A DNA stretch of 64,000 nucleotides, from the NCBI RefSeq assembly GCF_905397285.1, contig NZ_CAJPUX010000006.1, positions 248,001 through 312,000 on the forward strand, in the 5' to 3' direction. Shown piece after piece: positions 40,874-49,172 of the stretch (position 1 is its first letter; the number at the start of each line of letters is the position of its first letter). Below the pieces are notes generated by a model that was not told the origin of the DNA, searched no databases, and was given only the letters and a program-made list of their open reading frames with translations. The position numbers were made by a program, and so were the translations under genes. Source of the DNA: Cupriavidus plantarum. GTDB lineage: Bacteria; Pseudomonadota; Gammaproteobacteria; Burkholderiales; Burkholderiaceae.

Positions 40874-43399
40874 ATGACCGAACAGCAGAAACCGCAACAG
40901 GAAAACACCTACGGAGCCTCTTCGATCCAGATCCTGGAAGGCCTGGAGGCGGTACGCAAGCGACCGGGCATGTATATCGGCGATACGTCCGACGGCACCG
41001 GTCTGCACCACCTCGTGTTCGAGGTGCTGGACAACTCGATCGACGAAGCGTTGGCCGGCTACTGCACCGAGATCTCGGTGACGATCCACAGCGACAACTC
41101 GATTTCGATCGTCGATAACGGCCGCGGCATTCCGCCGGCCGTGAAGTTCGACGACAAGCACGAACCGAAGCGCAGCGCCGCGGAAATCGCGATGACCGAG
41201 CTGCATGCCGGCGGCAAGTTCAACCAGAACAGCTACAAGGTATCGGGCGGCCTGCACGGCGTGGGCGTGTCCTGCGTGAACGCGCTCTCCAAGTGGCTGC
41301 GACTGACCGTGCGCCGCGATGGCCAGGTCAACCTGATCGAGTTCGCGCGCGGTGAAGTGCAGAACCGCATCGTCGAGACCGTGGAAGGCCCGGACGGCCA
41401 GCCCGTGGAAGTGTCGCCGATGAAGATTGTCGGCGCGACCGACAAGCGTGGCACAGAGGTGCACTTCCTCGCCGACGAGGAGATCTTCACGAACGTCGAG
41501 TTCCACTACGAGGTGCTGTCCAAGCGCATTCGCGAACTCTCGTTCCTGAACAATGGCGTGCACATCAAGCTCACGGACCAGCGCACGGGCAAGGAAGAGG
41601 ACTTTGCGTTCTCGGGCGGCGTGAAGGGTTTCGTCGAGTACATCAACCGCGCGAAGACCGTGCTGCATCCGAACATCTTCTACGCGAACGCGGAGAAGGA
41701 TGGCATCGCCGTGGAAGTGGCGATGCAATGGAACGACGGCTACAACGAGCAGGTGCTCTGCTTCACGAACAACATTCCGCAGCGCGATGGCGGTACCCAC
41801 CTGACGGGTCTGCGCGCGGCGATGACGCGCGTGATCAACAAGTACATCGAAGAGAACGAGATCGCCAAGAAGGCCAAGGTGGAGACCTCGGGCGACGACA
41901 TGCGTGAAGGCCTGTCGTGCGTGCTGTCGGTGAAGGTGCCGGAGCCGAAGTTCAGTTCGCAGACCAAGGACAAGCTGGTGTCGTCGGAAGTGCGTCTGCC
42001 GGTGGAAGAACTCGTGAGCAAGGCGCTGACGGACTTCCTGCTGGAAACGCCGACCGATGCGAAGATCATCTGCGGCAAGATCGTCGATGCGGCGCGCGCG
42101 CGGGAAGCCGCGCGCAAGGCGCGCGAGATGACGCGACGCAAGGGCGCGTTCGACGGCATGGGCCTGCCGGGCAAGCTGGCGGACTGCCAGGAACGCGATC
42201 CGGCGCTGTCCGAACTGTTCCTGGTGGAGGGTGACTCCGCAGGCGGCTCGGCCAAGCAGGGCCGCGACCGCAAGTTCCAGGCGATTCTGCCGCTGAAGGG
42301 CAAGATCCTGAACGTGGAGCGCGCGCGTTTCGACAAGATGCTGTCGAGCCAGGAAGTGCTGACGCTGATCACCGCGCTGGGCACGGGCATCGGCAAGGAC
42401 GACTACAACCTCGAGAAGCTGCGTTACCACCGCATCATCATCATGACCGATGCGGACGTGGATGGCTCGCACATCCGCACGCTGCTGCTGACGTTCTTCT
42501 ATCGCCAGATGCCGGACATCATCGAGCGTGGCTACGTGTACATCGCGCAGCCGCCGCTCTACAAGATCAAGCATGGCAAGGAAGAGCGCTACATCAAGGA
42601 CGACAACGAGCTGAATGCATATCTGCTGAAGCTGGCGATGGAGAAGGCGTCGCTGGTGCGTCCGGACGGCAGCGAGATCAACGGCGACGCGCTGACCGAG
42701 CTCGCCCGCCAGTATCAGCTGACGGAAGGCGTGATCAGCCGCCTGTCGCGCATCGTGGATAGCGACGCGCTGCGCGCGATCGCGGACGGCGTGACGCTCG
42801 ACCTCGACAGCGCCGCGGCAGCGGAAGCCTCGGCCGTGGCCCTCAAGGCCAAGCTCGCCGAAATGCACGCCAAGACGTTACTGGGCGCCGCCGTCAACGA
42901 CGATGGCACCGCCGACGTGTACGCACAGTTCGACGAAAAGTCCGACAAGCACCGCCTGATGATCGCGCGCCGCCACCACGGCAACGTCCGCCTGTCGCAC
43001 CTCGACGCGGACTTCGTCCACGGCGCCGACTACGAAGCCCTGGCCAAGGCCGCGGCAACGTTCCAGGGCCTGATCCCCGAAGGCACGAAGGTCAAGCGCG
43101 GCGAAGGCGAAAAACAACGCGACCAGACCGTGTCCGACTTCCACCAGGCCATGCAATGGCTCCTGGGCGAAGCCGAACGCGGCGTCACGCGCCAACGCTA
43201 CAAGGGCCTCGGCGAAATGAACCCCGAGCAGCTGTTCGAAACGACGCTGGACGTGACGCAACGCCGCCTGCTAAAGGTCCAGATCGAAGACGCCATCGCC
43301 GCGGACCAGATCTTCACGACGCTGATGGGCGACGAGGTAGAACCGCGTCGGAATTTCATTGAAAGCAATGCGTTGGTGGCGCGGAATATTGATGTTTGA
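40874..43399 (+). CDS. gyrB: DNA gyrase subunit B
   Basis: 841-residue ATPase subunit of gyrase. ATP-binding motifs: VLDNSIDEALAGYC, VDNGRGIP, and YKVSGGLHGVGVSCVNAL. The Toprim motif EGDSAGGSAKQGRDRKFQAIL starts near residue 452, and DADVDGSHI follows. The length of about 840, longer than the 640-residue Gram-positive type, is due to the proteobacterial insertion in the C-terminal half. It ends NALVARNIDV, the usual close. 157 bp after dnaN; followed by a strong terminator. Confidence 0.98.
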   Translation: MTEQQKPQQENTYGASSIQILEGLEAVRKRPGMYIGDTSDGTGLHHLVFEVLDNSIDEALAGYCTEISVTIHSDNSISIVDNGRGIPPAVKFDDKHEPKRSAAEIAMTELHAGGKFNQNSYKVSGGLHGVGVSCVNALSKWLRLTVRRDGQVNLIEFARGEVQNRIVETVEGPDGQPVEVSPMKIVGATDKRGTEVHFLADEEIFTNVEFHYEVLSKRIRELSFLNNGVHIKLTDQRTGKEEDFAFSGGVKGFVEYINRAKTVLHPNIFYANAEKDGIAVEVAMQWNDGYNEQVLCFTNNIPQRDGGTHLTGLRAAMTRVINKYIEENEIAKKAKVETSGDDMREGLSCVLSVKVPEPKFSSQTKDKLVSSEVRLPVEELVSKALTDFLLETPTDAKIICGKIVDAARAREAARKAREMTRRKGAFDGMGLPGKLADCQERDPALSELFLVEGDSAGGSAKQGRDRKFQAILPLKGKILNVERARFDKMLSSQEVLTLITALGTGIGKDDYNLEKLRYHRIIIMTDADVDGSHIRTLLLTFFYRQMPDIIERGYVYIAQPPLYKIKHGKEERYIKDDNELNAYLLKLAMEKASLVRPDGSEINGDALTELARQYQLTEGVISRLSRIVDSDALRAIADGVTLDLDSAAAAEASAVALKAKLAEMHAKTLLGAAVNDDGTADVYAQFDEKSDKHRLMIARRHHGNVRLSHLDADFVHGADYEALAKAAATFQGLIPEGTKVKRGEGEKQRDQTVSDFHQAMQWLLGEAERGVTRQRYKGLGEMNPEQLFETTLDVTQRRLLKVQIEDAIAADQIFTTLMGDEVEPRRNFIESNALVARNIDV

Positions 43400-43477
43400 T
43401 GTTCTGCTGGTGTCGGGTGACATGGATAGTGAAAAAACTGTGCCAAGTTACTGAAAAAGTAGTGACACGATTAATGA

Positions 43478-43512
43478 AAAAAGGCGACCTTGATAAGGGT
43501 CGCTTTTTTTTT
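43478..43512 (+). terminator. Rho-independent terminator of gyrB
   Basis: Stem GCGACC (43484-43489) / GGTCGC (43498-43503) with an 8-base loop, preceded by six A and followed by nine T (43504-43512). Strong on the plus strand and fair on the minus strand. It ends the dnaA-dnaN-gyrB block 85 bp past the gyrB stop. Confidence 0.93.
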
Positions 43513-43746
43513 GCCTGTGCCAATTCCGCAGCAGAGCGGCGAACGCAAAGGCCGATAGTTCTTAAAGCACGACGGGATTTTTGGGGTAATCCCCCCGCTG
43601 GATAGGCGGGTCGGCAGGTATGCTGTGGGGAGCCAAACAGCGTCACGAGAATGCCCTGCATATCCGCTCCCTGCGGACTCGGTGACGTTCGTGTTCCTCA
43701 ATCTCGATACGTGCTTCGACGATTTCAAGTTCTGGATGCCACGCTC
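43513..43746. other. Spacer after gyrB with no intact gene
   Basis: No convincing reading frame. A small stem CCCGC-TGGATAG-GCGGG lies near 43600. The base composition is lower in GC than the flanks, like the decayed gene that follows, so this may be the remnant of an upstream partner of that gene. Confidence 0.4.
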
Positions 43747-44144
43747 ATGTCTACACGCCCCACCTAACTCGATACGAATGCCTACCTGCGACTTGCCAAG
43801 CGCATCAAGCCGCTACTCGAGTCGCATTTGGGCAGAAGCGCTATCGGCTCACGATCCTCGTCGATTGCCGAATGCTAGCTTTTGGACTGCTCAAAGAAGC
43901 TACGGTCGTTACGGATGATCTCGCCATGCATCAGTTGGGAAAGGAGTTTGATATCCCGACGATGCACGGCCATGAACTGCTGCGGCGGATGCTTTCAGCG
44001 AAGATGGTGACCCGAGAGGAGGTTCGTGACATATACCGGGCCCTCGCGGCAAATGGCGATTTGCCTGCGTCATGGTTGCGCGATAGAGACCGGTTTTTTC
44101 CCCGCGTCTTCGACCGCCATTGCGGGGGGATGACGCCGATTTAA
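43747..44144 (+). pseudogene. Decayed PIN-domain toxin/nuclease gene
   Basis: Remains of a PIN-domain protein. From ATG 43747 the frame reads MSTRPT then a stop (TAA 43765-43767), then LDTNAYLRLAKRIKPLLESHLG, the PIN N-terminal core with the metal-binding Asp. Near 43830 the frame shifts; the new frame gives QKRYRLTILVDCRMLAFGLL, then VVTDDLAMHQLGKEF with the second acidic pair, and runs to 44144 (ends GGMTPI). Between ILVD and CRML about 60 residues seem to be missing compared with full PIN proteins I recall. So: a premature stop, one frameshift and one deletion. Lower GC than the neighbours suggests a transferred origin. Confidence 0.75.
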
Positions 44145-44214
44145 TTTTAAGTAGAATTTGCAAAGGCGATCGAAGTCGCCGTTTACGAATTTCACCGTTC
44201 TCCTGGTCAGAGAC

Positions 44215-44616
44215 ATGTCCCCTTCCTCCCGAGTCAAAACCATCCTTGCAGCGCTCGCGCTGAGCGCCGCGCTCCCCGGTTGCGCGCCGATGATACAAAC
44301 GACGCCCGCGAATATCGAGCCCGTCCAGTCGAGCGCCGGTGCGCGCGCGGTCTGGTTGAAGGACACCGCGCGGATCAAGCTGGATACCGGGTACACCCGG
44401 CTGGTACCGGCGGGGAAATGGACGGCTGTGGGTCGTCTGTCGCAAGGCACTGTGTATCGTCCGGTCGGGACCGTGTTCACTATCGCGGCCCGGCAGGTGC
44501 ATGAAGCCTATTTAGTCGTTCATGAGAAAACGCTAGTCGGCTTCTATTTGCCGGGGGAATCGAGCTATACCCCGCTTAACAACGCAGTGCCACTGTCTTT
44601 GGGAGAAACAGAATGA
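44215..44616 (+). CDS. Small hypothetical lipoprotein
   Basis: 133-residue predicted lipoprotein. The signal ILAALALSAALPGC ends in a lipobox with Cys24. The body contains RIKLDTGYTRLVPAGKWTAVGRL and GTVYRPVGTVFTIAARQVHEAYLVV, then EKTLVGFYLPGESSYTPL: a short beta-rich domain of unknown function. The ATG at 44215 is chosen; an open TTG frame back to 44158 lacks a signal. It overlaps the next lipoprotein gene by ATGA, so the two are co-translated and may act together. Confidence 0.7.
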   Translation: MSPSSRVKTILAALALSAALPGCAPMIQTTPANIEPVQSSAGARAVWLKDTARIKLDTGYTRLVPAGKWTAVGRLSQGTVYRPVGTVFTIAARQVHEAYLVVHEKTLVGFYLPGESSYTPLNNAVPLSLGETE

Positions 44617-45071
44617 AAAGCGTAGTTCGCCTGCTGCTCGCAGGCTTTGCGGTGTCGTTGATGGCGGGTTGTGCAAGCGGGGTCAAGCACAGTGAAATGG
44701 CGGCGTCGCTGCCCACATTGAAGCAAGGCGAGGGTCGCGTTTATTTCATGCGTTCGGCATCGATGTTCGGCGCCGCCATTCAGCCGGATATTCGTCTTAA
44801 TGGCGATGTGGTCGGCGAGTCGAAGCCGGGCGGCTTCTTCTTCGTGGATCGTCCGGCTGGCAAGTATGTGGCCTCTACCTCGACCGAAACCGAGAAGACG
44901 ATCAGCTTTGCGCTCGATGCGGGCGAGACGAAATACATTCGCTCGTATCCGACGTTCGGCGTGGTGGTGGGGCGTGTCGTGCTGGAACTGACGCCGCCCG
45001 ATCAGGCGACGACCGCGCTGGCGGATCTTTCTTATACCGGCGTGACGATGCAGGTGCCTAAGGCGAAGTAA
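44613..45071 (+). CDS. DUF2846-family lipoprotein
   Basis: 152-residue predicted lipoprotein. The signal LLLAGFAVSLMAGC has lipidated Cys20. The DUF2846 pattern is clear: EGRVYFMRSASMFGAAIQPD near 41-60, LNGDVVGESKPGGFFFVDRPAGKYV split near its centre, and ETKYIRSYPTFGVVVGRVVLELTP near the end. The fold is probably a small transthyretin-like beta sandwich; function unknown. Second of a two-gene unit, followed by a strong hairpin shared with the convergent gene. Confidence 0.85.
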   Translation: MKSVVRLLLAGFAVSLMAGCASGVKHSEMAASLPTLKQGEGRVYFMRSASMFGAAIQPDIRLNGDVVGESKPGGFFFVDRPAGKYVASTSTETEKTISFALDAGETKYIRSYPTFGVVVGRVVLELTPPDQATTALADLSYTGVTMQVPKAK

Positions 45072-45098
45072 GACTATCGCCGCGGTTCGCGGCGGTTT

Positions 45099-45129
45099 GC
45101 GAGTACCGCCCTCGGTGGGCGGTACTCGC
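45099..45129. terminator. 12-bp perfect hairpin between convergent genes
   Basis: GCGAGTACCGCC (45099-45110), loop CTCGGTG, GGCGGTACTCGC (45118-45129). It lies 27 bp past the DUF2846 stop and 22 bp past the stop of the leftward lipoprotein gene. No T run, but its stability and place suggest a two-way terminator. Confidence 0.65.
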
Positions 45130-45151
45130 GGTGATCAGCCTTGCAGCCCGA

Positions 45152-46156
45152 TTACTTCACGCTCAGCAGTTCCTGCGTGAACGTCTTCGTGTACGACGCG
45201 TTCGAGAAGCCCGCGGCGTAGCCGTAGTTCGAGACCCATTTCACGGTGCGGCCGGCATCCGGCGACCACCAGCCCGTGATGGTCTCCGAGTACGTTGCCG
45301 TGCCCAGGTTGCCGTTCGGCAGCAGGGCGTCGTTCGAGTTCGTGTACGTGACCACCATGTTGACGCGCAGCGCGTTGTACGTGCCGGCGGCCACCGTGAC
45401 CGGCTCGTAGCCCACGACAGTCGCCGTCACGTTGGCCGTCTCGCGATAGCCAGCGACACAGCTGTAGTTCCAGGTGTCGGTCCACGTCTTGCCGACGTAC
45501 ATCGGGAAGCTGTACAGGGTGCGCTTGGGCGCGTACGTGCACAGGTTGCCGTTGTTGAGGAACGTGCGGGTCAGGCGGTTGCCGTCAAGATTCTGCGTGT
45601 AGCGTACGTCAGGCGTATTCGTGGCGGTGTCGGCGCTTTCAACCGTCACGATATCGTTGGCGATGGCCGTCGTCGTGTAGGCGACCTGCTGCGTGCTGGA
45701 GCCACCACCGAGGCGTAGCGAAGTTTCGGTGAGCGTGGCGACCGTGCCGACCTTCGGCGCGGGTACCGTGTAGCGCTGCGGTGCCACCGTCAGGTTCAGC
45801 TTGAACACCTTGCTCGCGTCGCTGACCAGCGTCGCCGTCAGCTGGATGGTGTCGCCCGTCGGGCTGACCAGGTTGCCGGACCACGCGGTGTCGCTCTGCG
45901 ACTGGTTCGTCAGCGTGGTCAAGTTGCTGGTGATGACCGCCTGCCATTTGACCGGAGCGCTCGTCTTGAGCGAGATGTAGTCGCCCGACTGCACGTTGAG
46001 CGTTGTCGCTTGTCCGCTGCCAACCGATGCGGTCTGTGCGGCGCTGCCCGACGCGCTGACGTTCAGCGAGCTTCCGGCGTCATCCCCGCCACCCCCGCAC
46101 GCACAAAGCATCGCAGCCAGCGCGCAGCTGGCCATCCACTTGCCCATACCCTTCAT
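45152..46156 (-). CDS. Hypothetical secreted lipoprotein with beta-rich repeats
   Basis: 334-residue predicted lipoprotein of unknown function. The signal MASCALAAMLCAC is followed by a Gly/Asp/Ser-rich tether (GGGGDDAGSS). The mature part is Thr/Ser/Asn-rich with many beta strands: SGDYISLKTSAPVKWQAVIT, TLVSDASKVFKLNLTVAPQ and, in the C-terminal half, YPMYVGKTWTD-like (FPMYVGKTWTDTWNYSC) and TVAAGTYNALRVNMVVTYTN. The last part recalls DUF3108/LolA-like beta modules. The ATG at 46156 follows AGGGGAAAT. A low-GC use of Thr/Asn codons is not seen; composition is like the host. Confidence 0.65.
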   Translation of the reverse strand: MKGMGKWMASCALAAMLCACGGGGDDAGSSLNVSASGSAAQTASVGSGQATTLNVQSGDYISLKTSAPVKWQAVITSNLTTLTNQSQSDTAWSGNLVSPTGDTIQLTATLVSDASKVFKLNLTVAPQRYTVPAPKVGTVATLTETSLRLGGGSSTQQVAYTTTAIANDIVTVESADTATNTPDVRYTQNLDGNRLTRTFLNNGNLCTYAPKRTLYSFPMYVGKTWTDTWNYSCVAGYRETANVTATVVGYEPVTVAAGTYNALRVNMVVTYTNSNDALLPNGNLGTATYSETITGWWSPDAGRTVKWVSNYGYAAGFSNASYTKTFTQELLSVK

Positions 46157-46341
46157 GATTTCCCCTAGCAATTTTTATTGAATTTCTTGATTGGCCCGTT
46201 TTTGGCTCTTTGGGCGCGATCAGGGGGCGATTGTAGAGGGGTGTGATGGCGGCGGCGCTCCCAACCGAAGGGGGATTGTCGCTTTAATGCGATATTGTTG
46301 ATACAAAGAACATTCAAGACATCCAGACACGCATTCGCGTG

Positions 46342-46503
46342 TCAGCGCCAGAAGAGACTGCTGACGAGGACTAGCGTGCCGGCGAGAGCGGCCAGCAGGC
46401 CCAGGGAATCGCGGAGGCCGGTGCGGTCTTTCGCTGGGGAGGGCGCGTGTGGGGCTGGGGTAGTATTGGCGGCATGAACGCCGCGTTGGATGCTGGCCGG
46501 CAT
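46342..46503 (-). CDS. Possible small single-span membrane protein
   Basis: 53 residues from ATG 46503: a short basic/Pro-rich N-part (MPASIQRGVHAAN) and a C-terminal hydrophobic span, LRDSLGLLAALAGTLVLVSS, ending LFWR. It lies in the 457-bp gap before the PepSY operon, on the opposite strand. CCGAGACAAGCC before the ATG is a weak ribosome site. An earlier ATG at 46539 is possible. The hydrophobic tail is the only support, so this is tentative. Confidence 0.3.
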   Translation of the reverse strand: MPASIQRGVHAANTTPAPHAPSPAKDRTGLRDSLGLLAALAGTLVLVSSLFWR

Positions 46504-46548
46504 GGCTTGTCTCGGTGGATAGGTCGATGGAGGCATCATGCGGGTCGT

Positions 46549-46590
46549 AACCTGAACGGGCGCTGAGCATGGCGTTCAGGTTGCGTTCAG
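46549..46590 (+). promoter_or_regulatory. Response-regulator operator: inverted and direct GTTCAG repeats
   Basis: AACCTGAACG (46549-46558) and CGTTCAGGTT (46573-46582) form a perfect 10-bp inverted repeat. GTTCAG then recurs at 46574-46579 and 46585-46590, an 11-bp period (6-bp half-sites with 5-bp gap), the classic spacing for OmpR/PhoP-class regulators. It ends 23 bp before the PepSY gene start. Autoregulation by the operon's own regulator is likely. Confidence 0.6.
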
Positions 46591-46613
46591 CTTCGGCGCG
46601 TCAGCATGACGTC

Positions 46614-47057
46614 ATGGCTCACAAAACCCTCTGCACCGTGTCCCTTCCGGCCTTCCGCACCGCGCTCCGCAAAGCCCTCCGCATCGGCGCTCCCATCGGC
46701 GCTCCCATCGGCGCTCCCATCGGCGGCGCGGCGACGTCGGTCCTCATGGCCGCGGTCTTCGCCGTGTTGGCCGTCAACGCCTCGCCCGCCATGGCCGATA
46801 CCGATGCCGACCGCGCGCGGGCCGCGTTGCGTGCCGGCGAGATCGTGCCGCTGGCGCGTGTGCTCGACGCCGTCAACCGTACGTACAACGGCGACGTGCT
46901 GGACGTGGAGCTAGATCATGACGACGGGCAGTGGATCTACGAGGTGAAGCTGCTGCTGCCCGATGGCGGTGTGGCCAAGCTCAAGTACGACGCGCGGACC
47001 GTTGCGCTGATCAAAAGCAAGGGCGCGAAGCTCGATAGCGCGCGGAAGGCGCCCTGA
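46614..47057 (+). CDS. Periplasmic PepSY-domain protein
   Basis: 147-residue exported protein. A long N-terminal part includes a GAPI-GAPI-GAPI tandem peptide (about residues 24-36) before the hydrophobic signal core VLMAAVFAVLAVNASPAMA. The mature part (about 62-147) has a PepSY-like pattern: AALRAGEIVPLARVLDAVNRTYNGDVLDVEL split at its centre, then WIYEVKLLLPDGGVAKLKYDART. Such proteins often modulate the sensor kinase encoded with them. It is the first gene of a three-gene operon; the stop is 1 bp before the regulator gene. Confidence 0.85.
   Translation: MAHKTLCTVSLPAFRTALRKALRIGAPIGAPIGAPIGGAATSVLMAAVFAVLAVNASPAMADTDADRARAALRAGEIVPLARVLDAVNRTYNGDVLDVELDHDDGQWIYEVKLLLPDGGVAKLKYDARTVALIKSKGAKLDSARKAP
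46683..46727. repeat. 12-bp in-frame tandem repeat in the PepSY signal region
   Basis: ATCGGCGCTCCC at 46683, 46695 and 46707, then a partial copy ATCGGCGGC. Each full unit encodes Ile-Gly-Ala-Pro. Gain or loss of a unit keeps the frame and changes the length before the signal core. Confidence 0.9.
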
Positions 47058-47058
47058 T

Positions 47059-47724
47059 ATGCGGATTCTGGTGGTCGAGGACGAACCCGAACTGGCGCGG
47101 CAGCTCGAGCAGTCGCTCGTGGCGGCCGGGTTTGCCGTCGACCTCGCGGCCGATGGGCTCGATGGCTGGCATCTCGGCCATGAGAATCCCTACGATGCCG
47201 CGATCCTGGATCTTGGCCTGCCGTCGCTCGACGGGCTCTCCGTGTTGCGCCGCTGGCGCGAAGCCGGCTCGGAAATGCCCGTGCTGATCCTCACCGCGCG
47301 CGACAGCTGGGTCGAGAAGGTCGAGGGCATCGATGCCGGCGCCGATGACTACCTGACCAAGCCGTTCCGCATGGAAGAGCTGCAGGCGCGTATCCGCGCG
47401 CTGATCCGACGCGCGTCCGGCAAGCTTGCGCCCGTGCTCGCATGCGGACCGATCGAACTGAATCCACGCACGGGTACGGTATCGGTGGCGGGGGCGGTGG
47501 TATCCCTGACCAGCCACGAGTTTCGCGTGCTCGACTATCTGATGCACCATCAGGACGAGATCGTCAGCAAGACCACGCTGACCGAGCATATCTACGCGCA
47601 GGATTTCGACCGCGACAGCAATACGATCGAGGTCTTTATCGGCCGCCTGCGCAAGAAGCTCGATACCGATCGCATCGAAACCGTGCGCGGCCGCGGGTAT
47701 CGACTGACGTCCGCGCAGGCATGA
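47059..47724 (+). CDS. OmpR/PhoP-family response regulator
   Basis: 221-residue regulator. Receiver domain MRILVVEDEPELARQLEQSL, phospho-acceptor Asp51 in AILDLGLPSLDGL, Lys in DDYLTKPFRMEEL. The C-terminal winged helix ends VFIGRLRKKLDTDRIETVRG and GYRLTSAQA. Close in type to PhoP/QseB of beta-proteobacteria. Starts 1 bp after the PepSY stop and overlaps the kinase gene by ATGA, so the three are one operon. It probably binds the GTTCAG repeats upstream. Confidence 0.93.
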   Translation: MRILVVEDEPELARQLEQSLVAAGFAVDLAADGLDGWHLGHENPYDAAILDLGLPSLDGLSVLRRWREAGSEMPVLILTARDSWVEKVEGIDAGADDYLTKPFRMEELQARIRALIRRASGKLAPVLACGPIELNPRTGTVSVAGAVVSLTSHEFRVLDYLMHHQDEIVSKTTLTEHIYAQDFDRDSNTIEVFIGRLRKKLDTDRIETVRGRGYRLTSAQA

Positions 47725-49109
47725 CGGCATCGCCTCGGTCCCCGACCCGCTCGATCGCGCTGCGGCTGTTCGCGGTCTCCACGCTGTGGGTGATCGGCGC
47801 GCTCGTCACCACCGGGCTCATCCTCTCCGCGCTGTTCGAGCGCCATGTCGATCAGACCTATGCGAGCCAACTCAATCGCGAGGTGACCAGCCTTGCGGGT
47901 TCGCTCGAATGGACGCCCGCGGGCAAGCTCCTGAACACACGCACGCCTGCCGATCCCCGCTATGAACGCCCCTATTCCGGCGCCTACTGGCACGTGTCCG
48001 GGGGCAAGGACGAATTGCGTTCGCGCTCGCTGTGGGACGCCGAGTTTCCGACGAAGATGGAGCGCGAGGTGCCGACGACCGACGCTTACGTCGCCACGGG
48101 ACCGCGCGACCAGTCGCTGATGGTGATGACGCGCACGGTGCGGCTGGAAGGCACGGGAACGCAGGGTGCGGAGGGCGCCGAGGGTGTGGAAGGACCGGCA
48201 AAGCCGCCTGTAACGATCGGCGTCGCGATCGATCGCACCGAGCTGCGCGCCGCCAAGCGCTCGTTTCGCAATCTGCTGTGGCTGTCGCTCGCCGTGCTGG
48301 GTGTGGGGCTCGTGGCCGCCGTGGTCGCGCAGATCAGCTTCGGCCTGTTGCCGCTCAAGCGGCTGCGTGAAGCGCTGGTGTCGATGCACCGGCAACGCGA
48401 GACCGAGCTCGGCGGCACGTGGCCCAGCGAAGTGATTCCGCTCGTCGATGAAATCAACAAGCTGCTCGCGCGCAATGCCGAGGCCGTCGCGCGTTCTCGC
48501 CGTCAGGCCGCGGACCTCGCGCATGCCGTGAAGACGCCGCTGGCCGTATTGACCAACGACATCGGCCGCCTGCCTGCCGACGAGCGGCAGCGCATGGCGG
48601 AGCAGTTCGATGTCATGCGGCGGCAGGTGGATCGGCACCTCGCCCGCGCGCGCGCCGCGGGGGCGACGCGCGATGCCGGGCTGGTCGCCGTGCACGACGT
48701 GGCGAACGCTCTGGTGCGCGCCTTGCGCCGCCTCCACGCGGACCGCGCGCTCGATATCGAGGCCGAGGGCGAAGGGATGTTCCCCGGCGACCGGCAGGAC
48801 CTGATCGAGATGCTCGGCAACCTCCTCGACAATGCCTGCCGGTGGGCACGCCACCGCGTGCGGTTGCGCGTGATGCAGCACGACGATGCGCTGGAGATCG
48901 AGATCGCCGACGACGGTCCCGGCATTCCCGACGATGCGCGCGAAGCGGTGATGTCGCGCTTCGTCCGGCTGGACGAGCAGGCGGACGGTAGCGGCCTCGG
49001 GCTCGCGATCGTGCGGGACATCGGCGCGCTGTATGGCGGCGAGTTGCGCCTCGATCGGGCGCGCGAGGGCGGGTTGTCGGCGCGGCTGCGGTTCCCCCTC
49101 GGCGAGTGA
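47721..49109 (+). CDS. Sensor histidine kinase, PhoQ-like
   Basis: 462-residue inner-membrane kinase. First membrane segment at about 14-34, periplasmic domain to about 187, second segment near 188-210 (LLWLSLAVLGVGLVAAVVAQ). H-box DLAHAVKTPLAVL with His268, the PhoQ-type form. N-box MLGNLLDNACRWA, G1 DDGPGIPD and G2 GSGLGLAIVRD complete the ATPase. The periplasmic part has an odd low-complexity stretch, GTGTQGAEGAEGVEGPA, near residue 145-160. It pairs with the regulator and the PepSY protein. Confidence 0.93.
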   Translation: MTASPRSPTRSIALRLFAVSTLWVIGALVTTGLILSALFERHVDQTYASQLNREVTSLAGSLEWTPAGKLLNTRTPADPRYERPYSGAYWHVSGGKDELRSRSLWDAEFPTKMEREVPTTDAYVATGPRDQSLMVMTRTVRLEGTGTQGAEGAEGVEGPAKPPVTIGVAIDRTELRAAKRSFRNLLWLSLAVLGVGLVAAVVAQISFGLLPLKRLREALVSMHRQRETELGGTWPSEVIPLVDEINKLLARNAEAVARSRRQAADLAHAVKTPLAVLTNDIGRLPADERQRMAEQFDVMRRQVDRHLARARAAGATRDAGLVAVHDVANALVRALRRLHADRALDIEAEGEGMFPGDRQDLIEMLGNLLDNACRWARHRVRLRVMQHDDALEIEIADDGPGIPDDAREAVMSRFVRLDEQADGSGLGLAIVRDIGALYGGELRLDRAREGGLSARLRFPLGE

Positions 49110-49118
49110 TCGTGCCAT

Positions 49119-49142
49119 AAAAAAGGCTCCCCGAAGGGAGCC
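49119..49142 (-). terminator. Terminator of the leftward isomerase operon
   Basis: On the minus strand: GGCTCCC, loop TTCG, GGGAGCC, then six T. It lies 31 bp past the stop at 49173 and 10 bp past the convergent kinase stop. A classic TTCG-loop terminator. Confidence 0.92.
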
Positions 49143-49172
49143 ACAGTCCTGCACGGAACACCACAAATCAGG

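Noticed and set aside
43600..43620. Small stem CCCGC/GCGGG as an RNA gene or attachment site
   Set aside because: Five base pairs in a GC-rich genome are expected by chance and no partner site was found.
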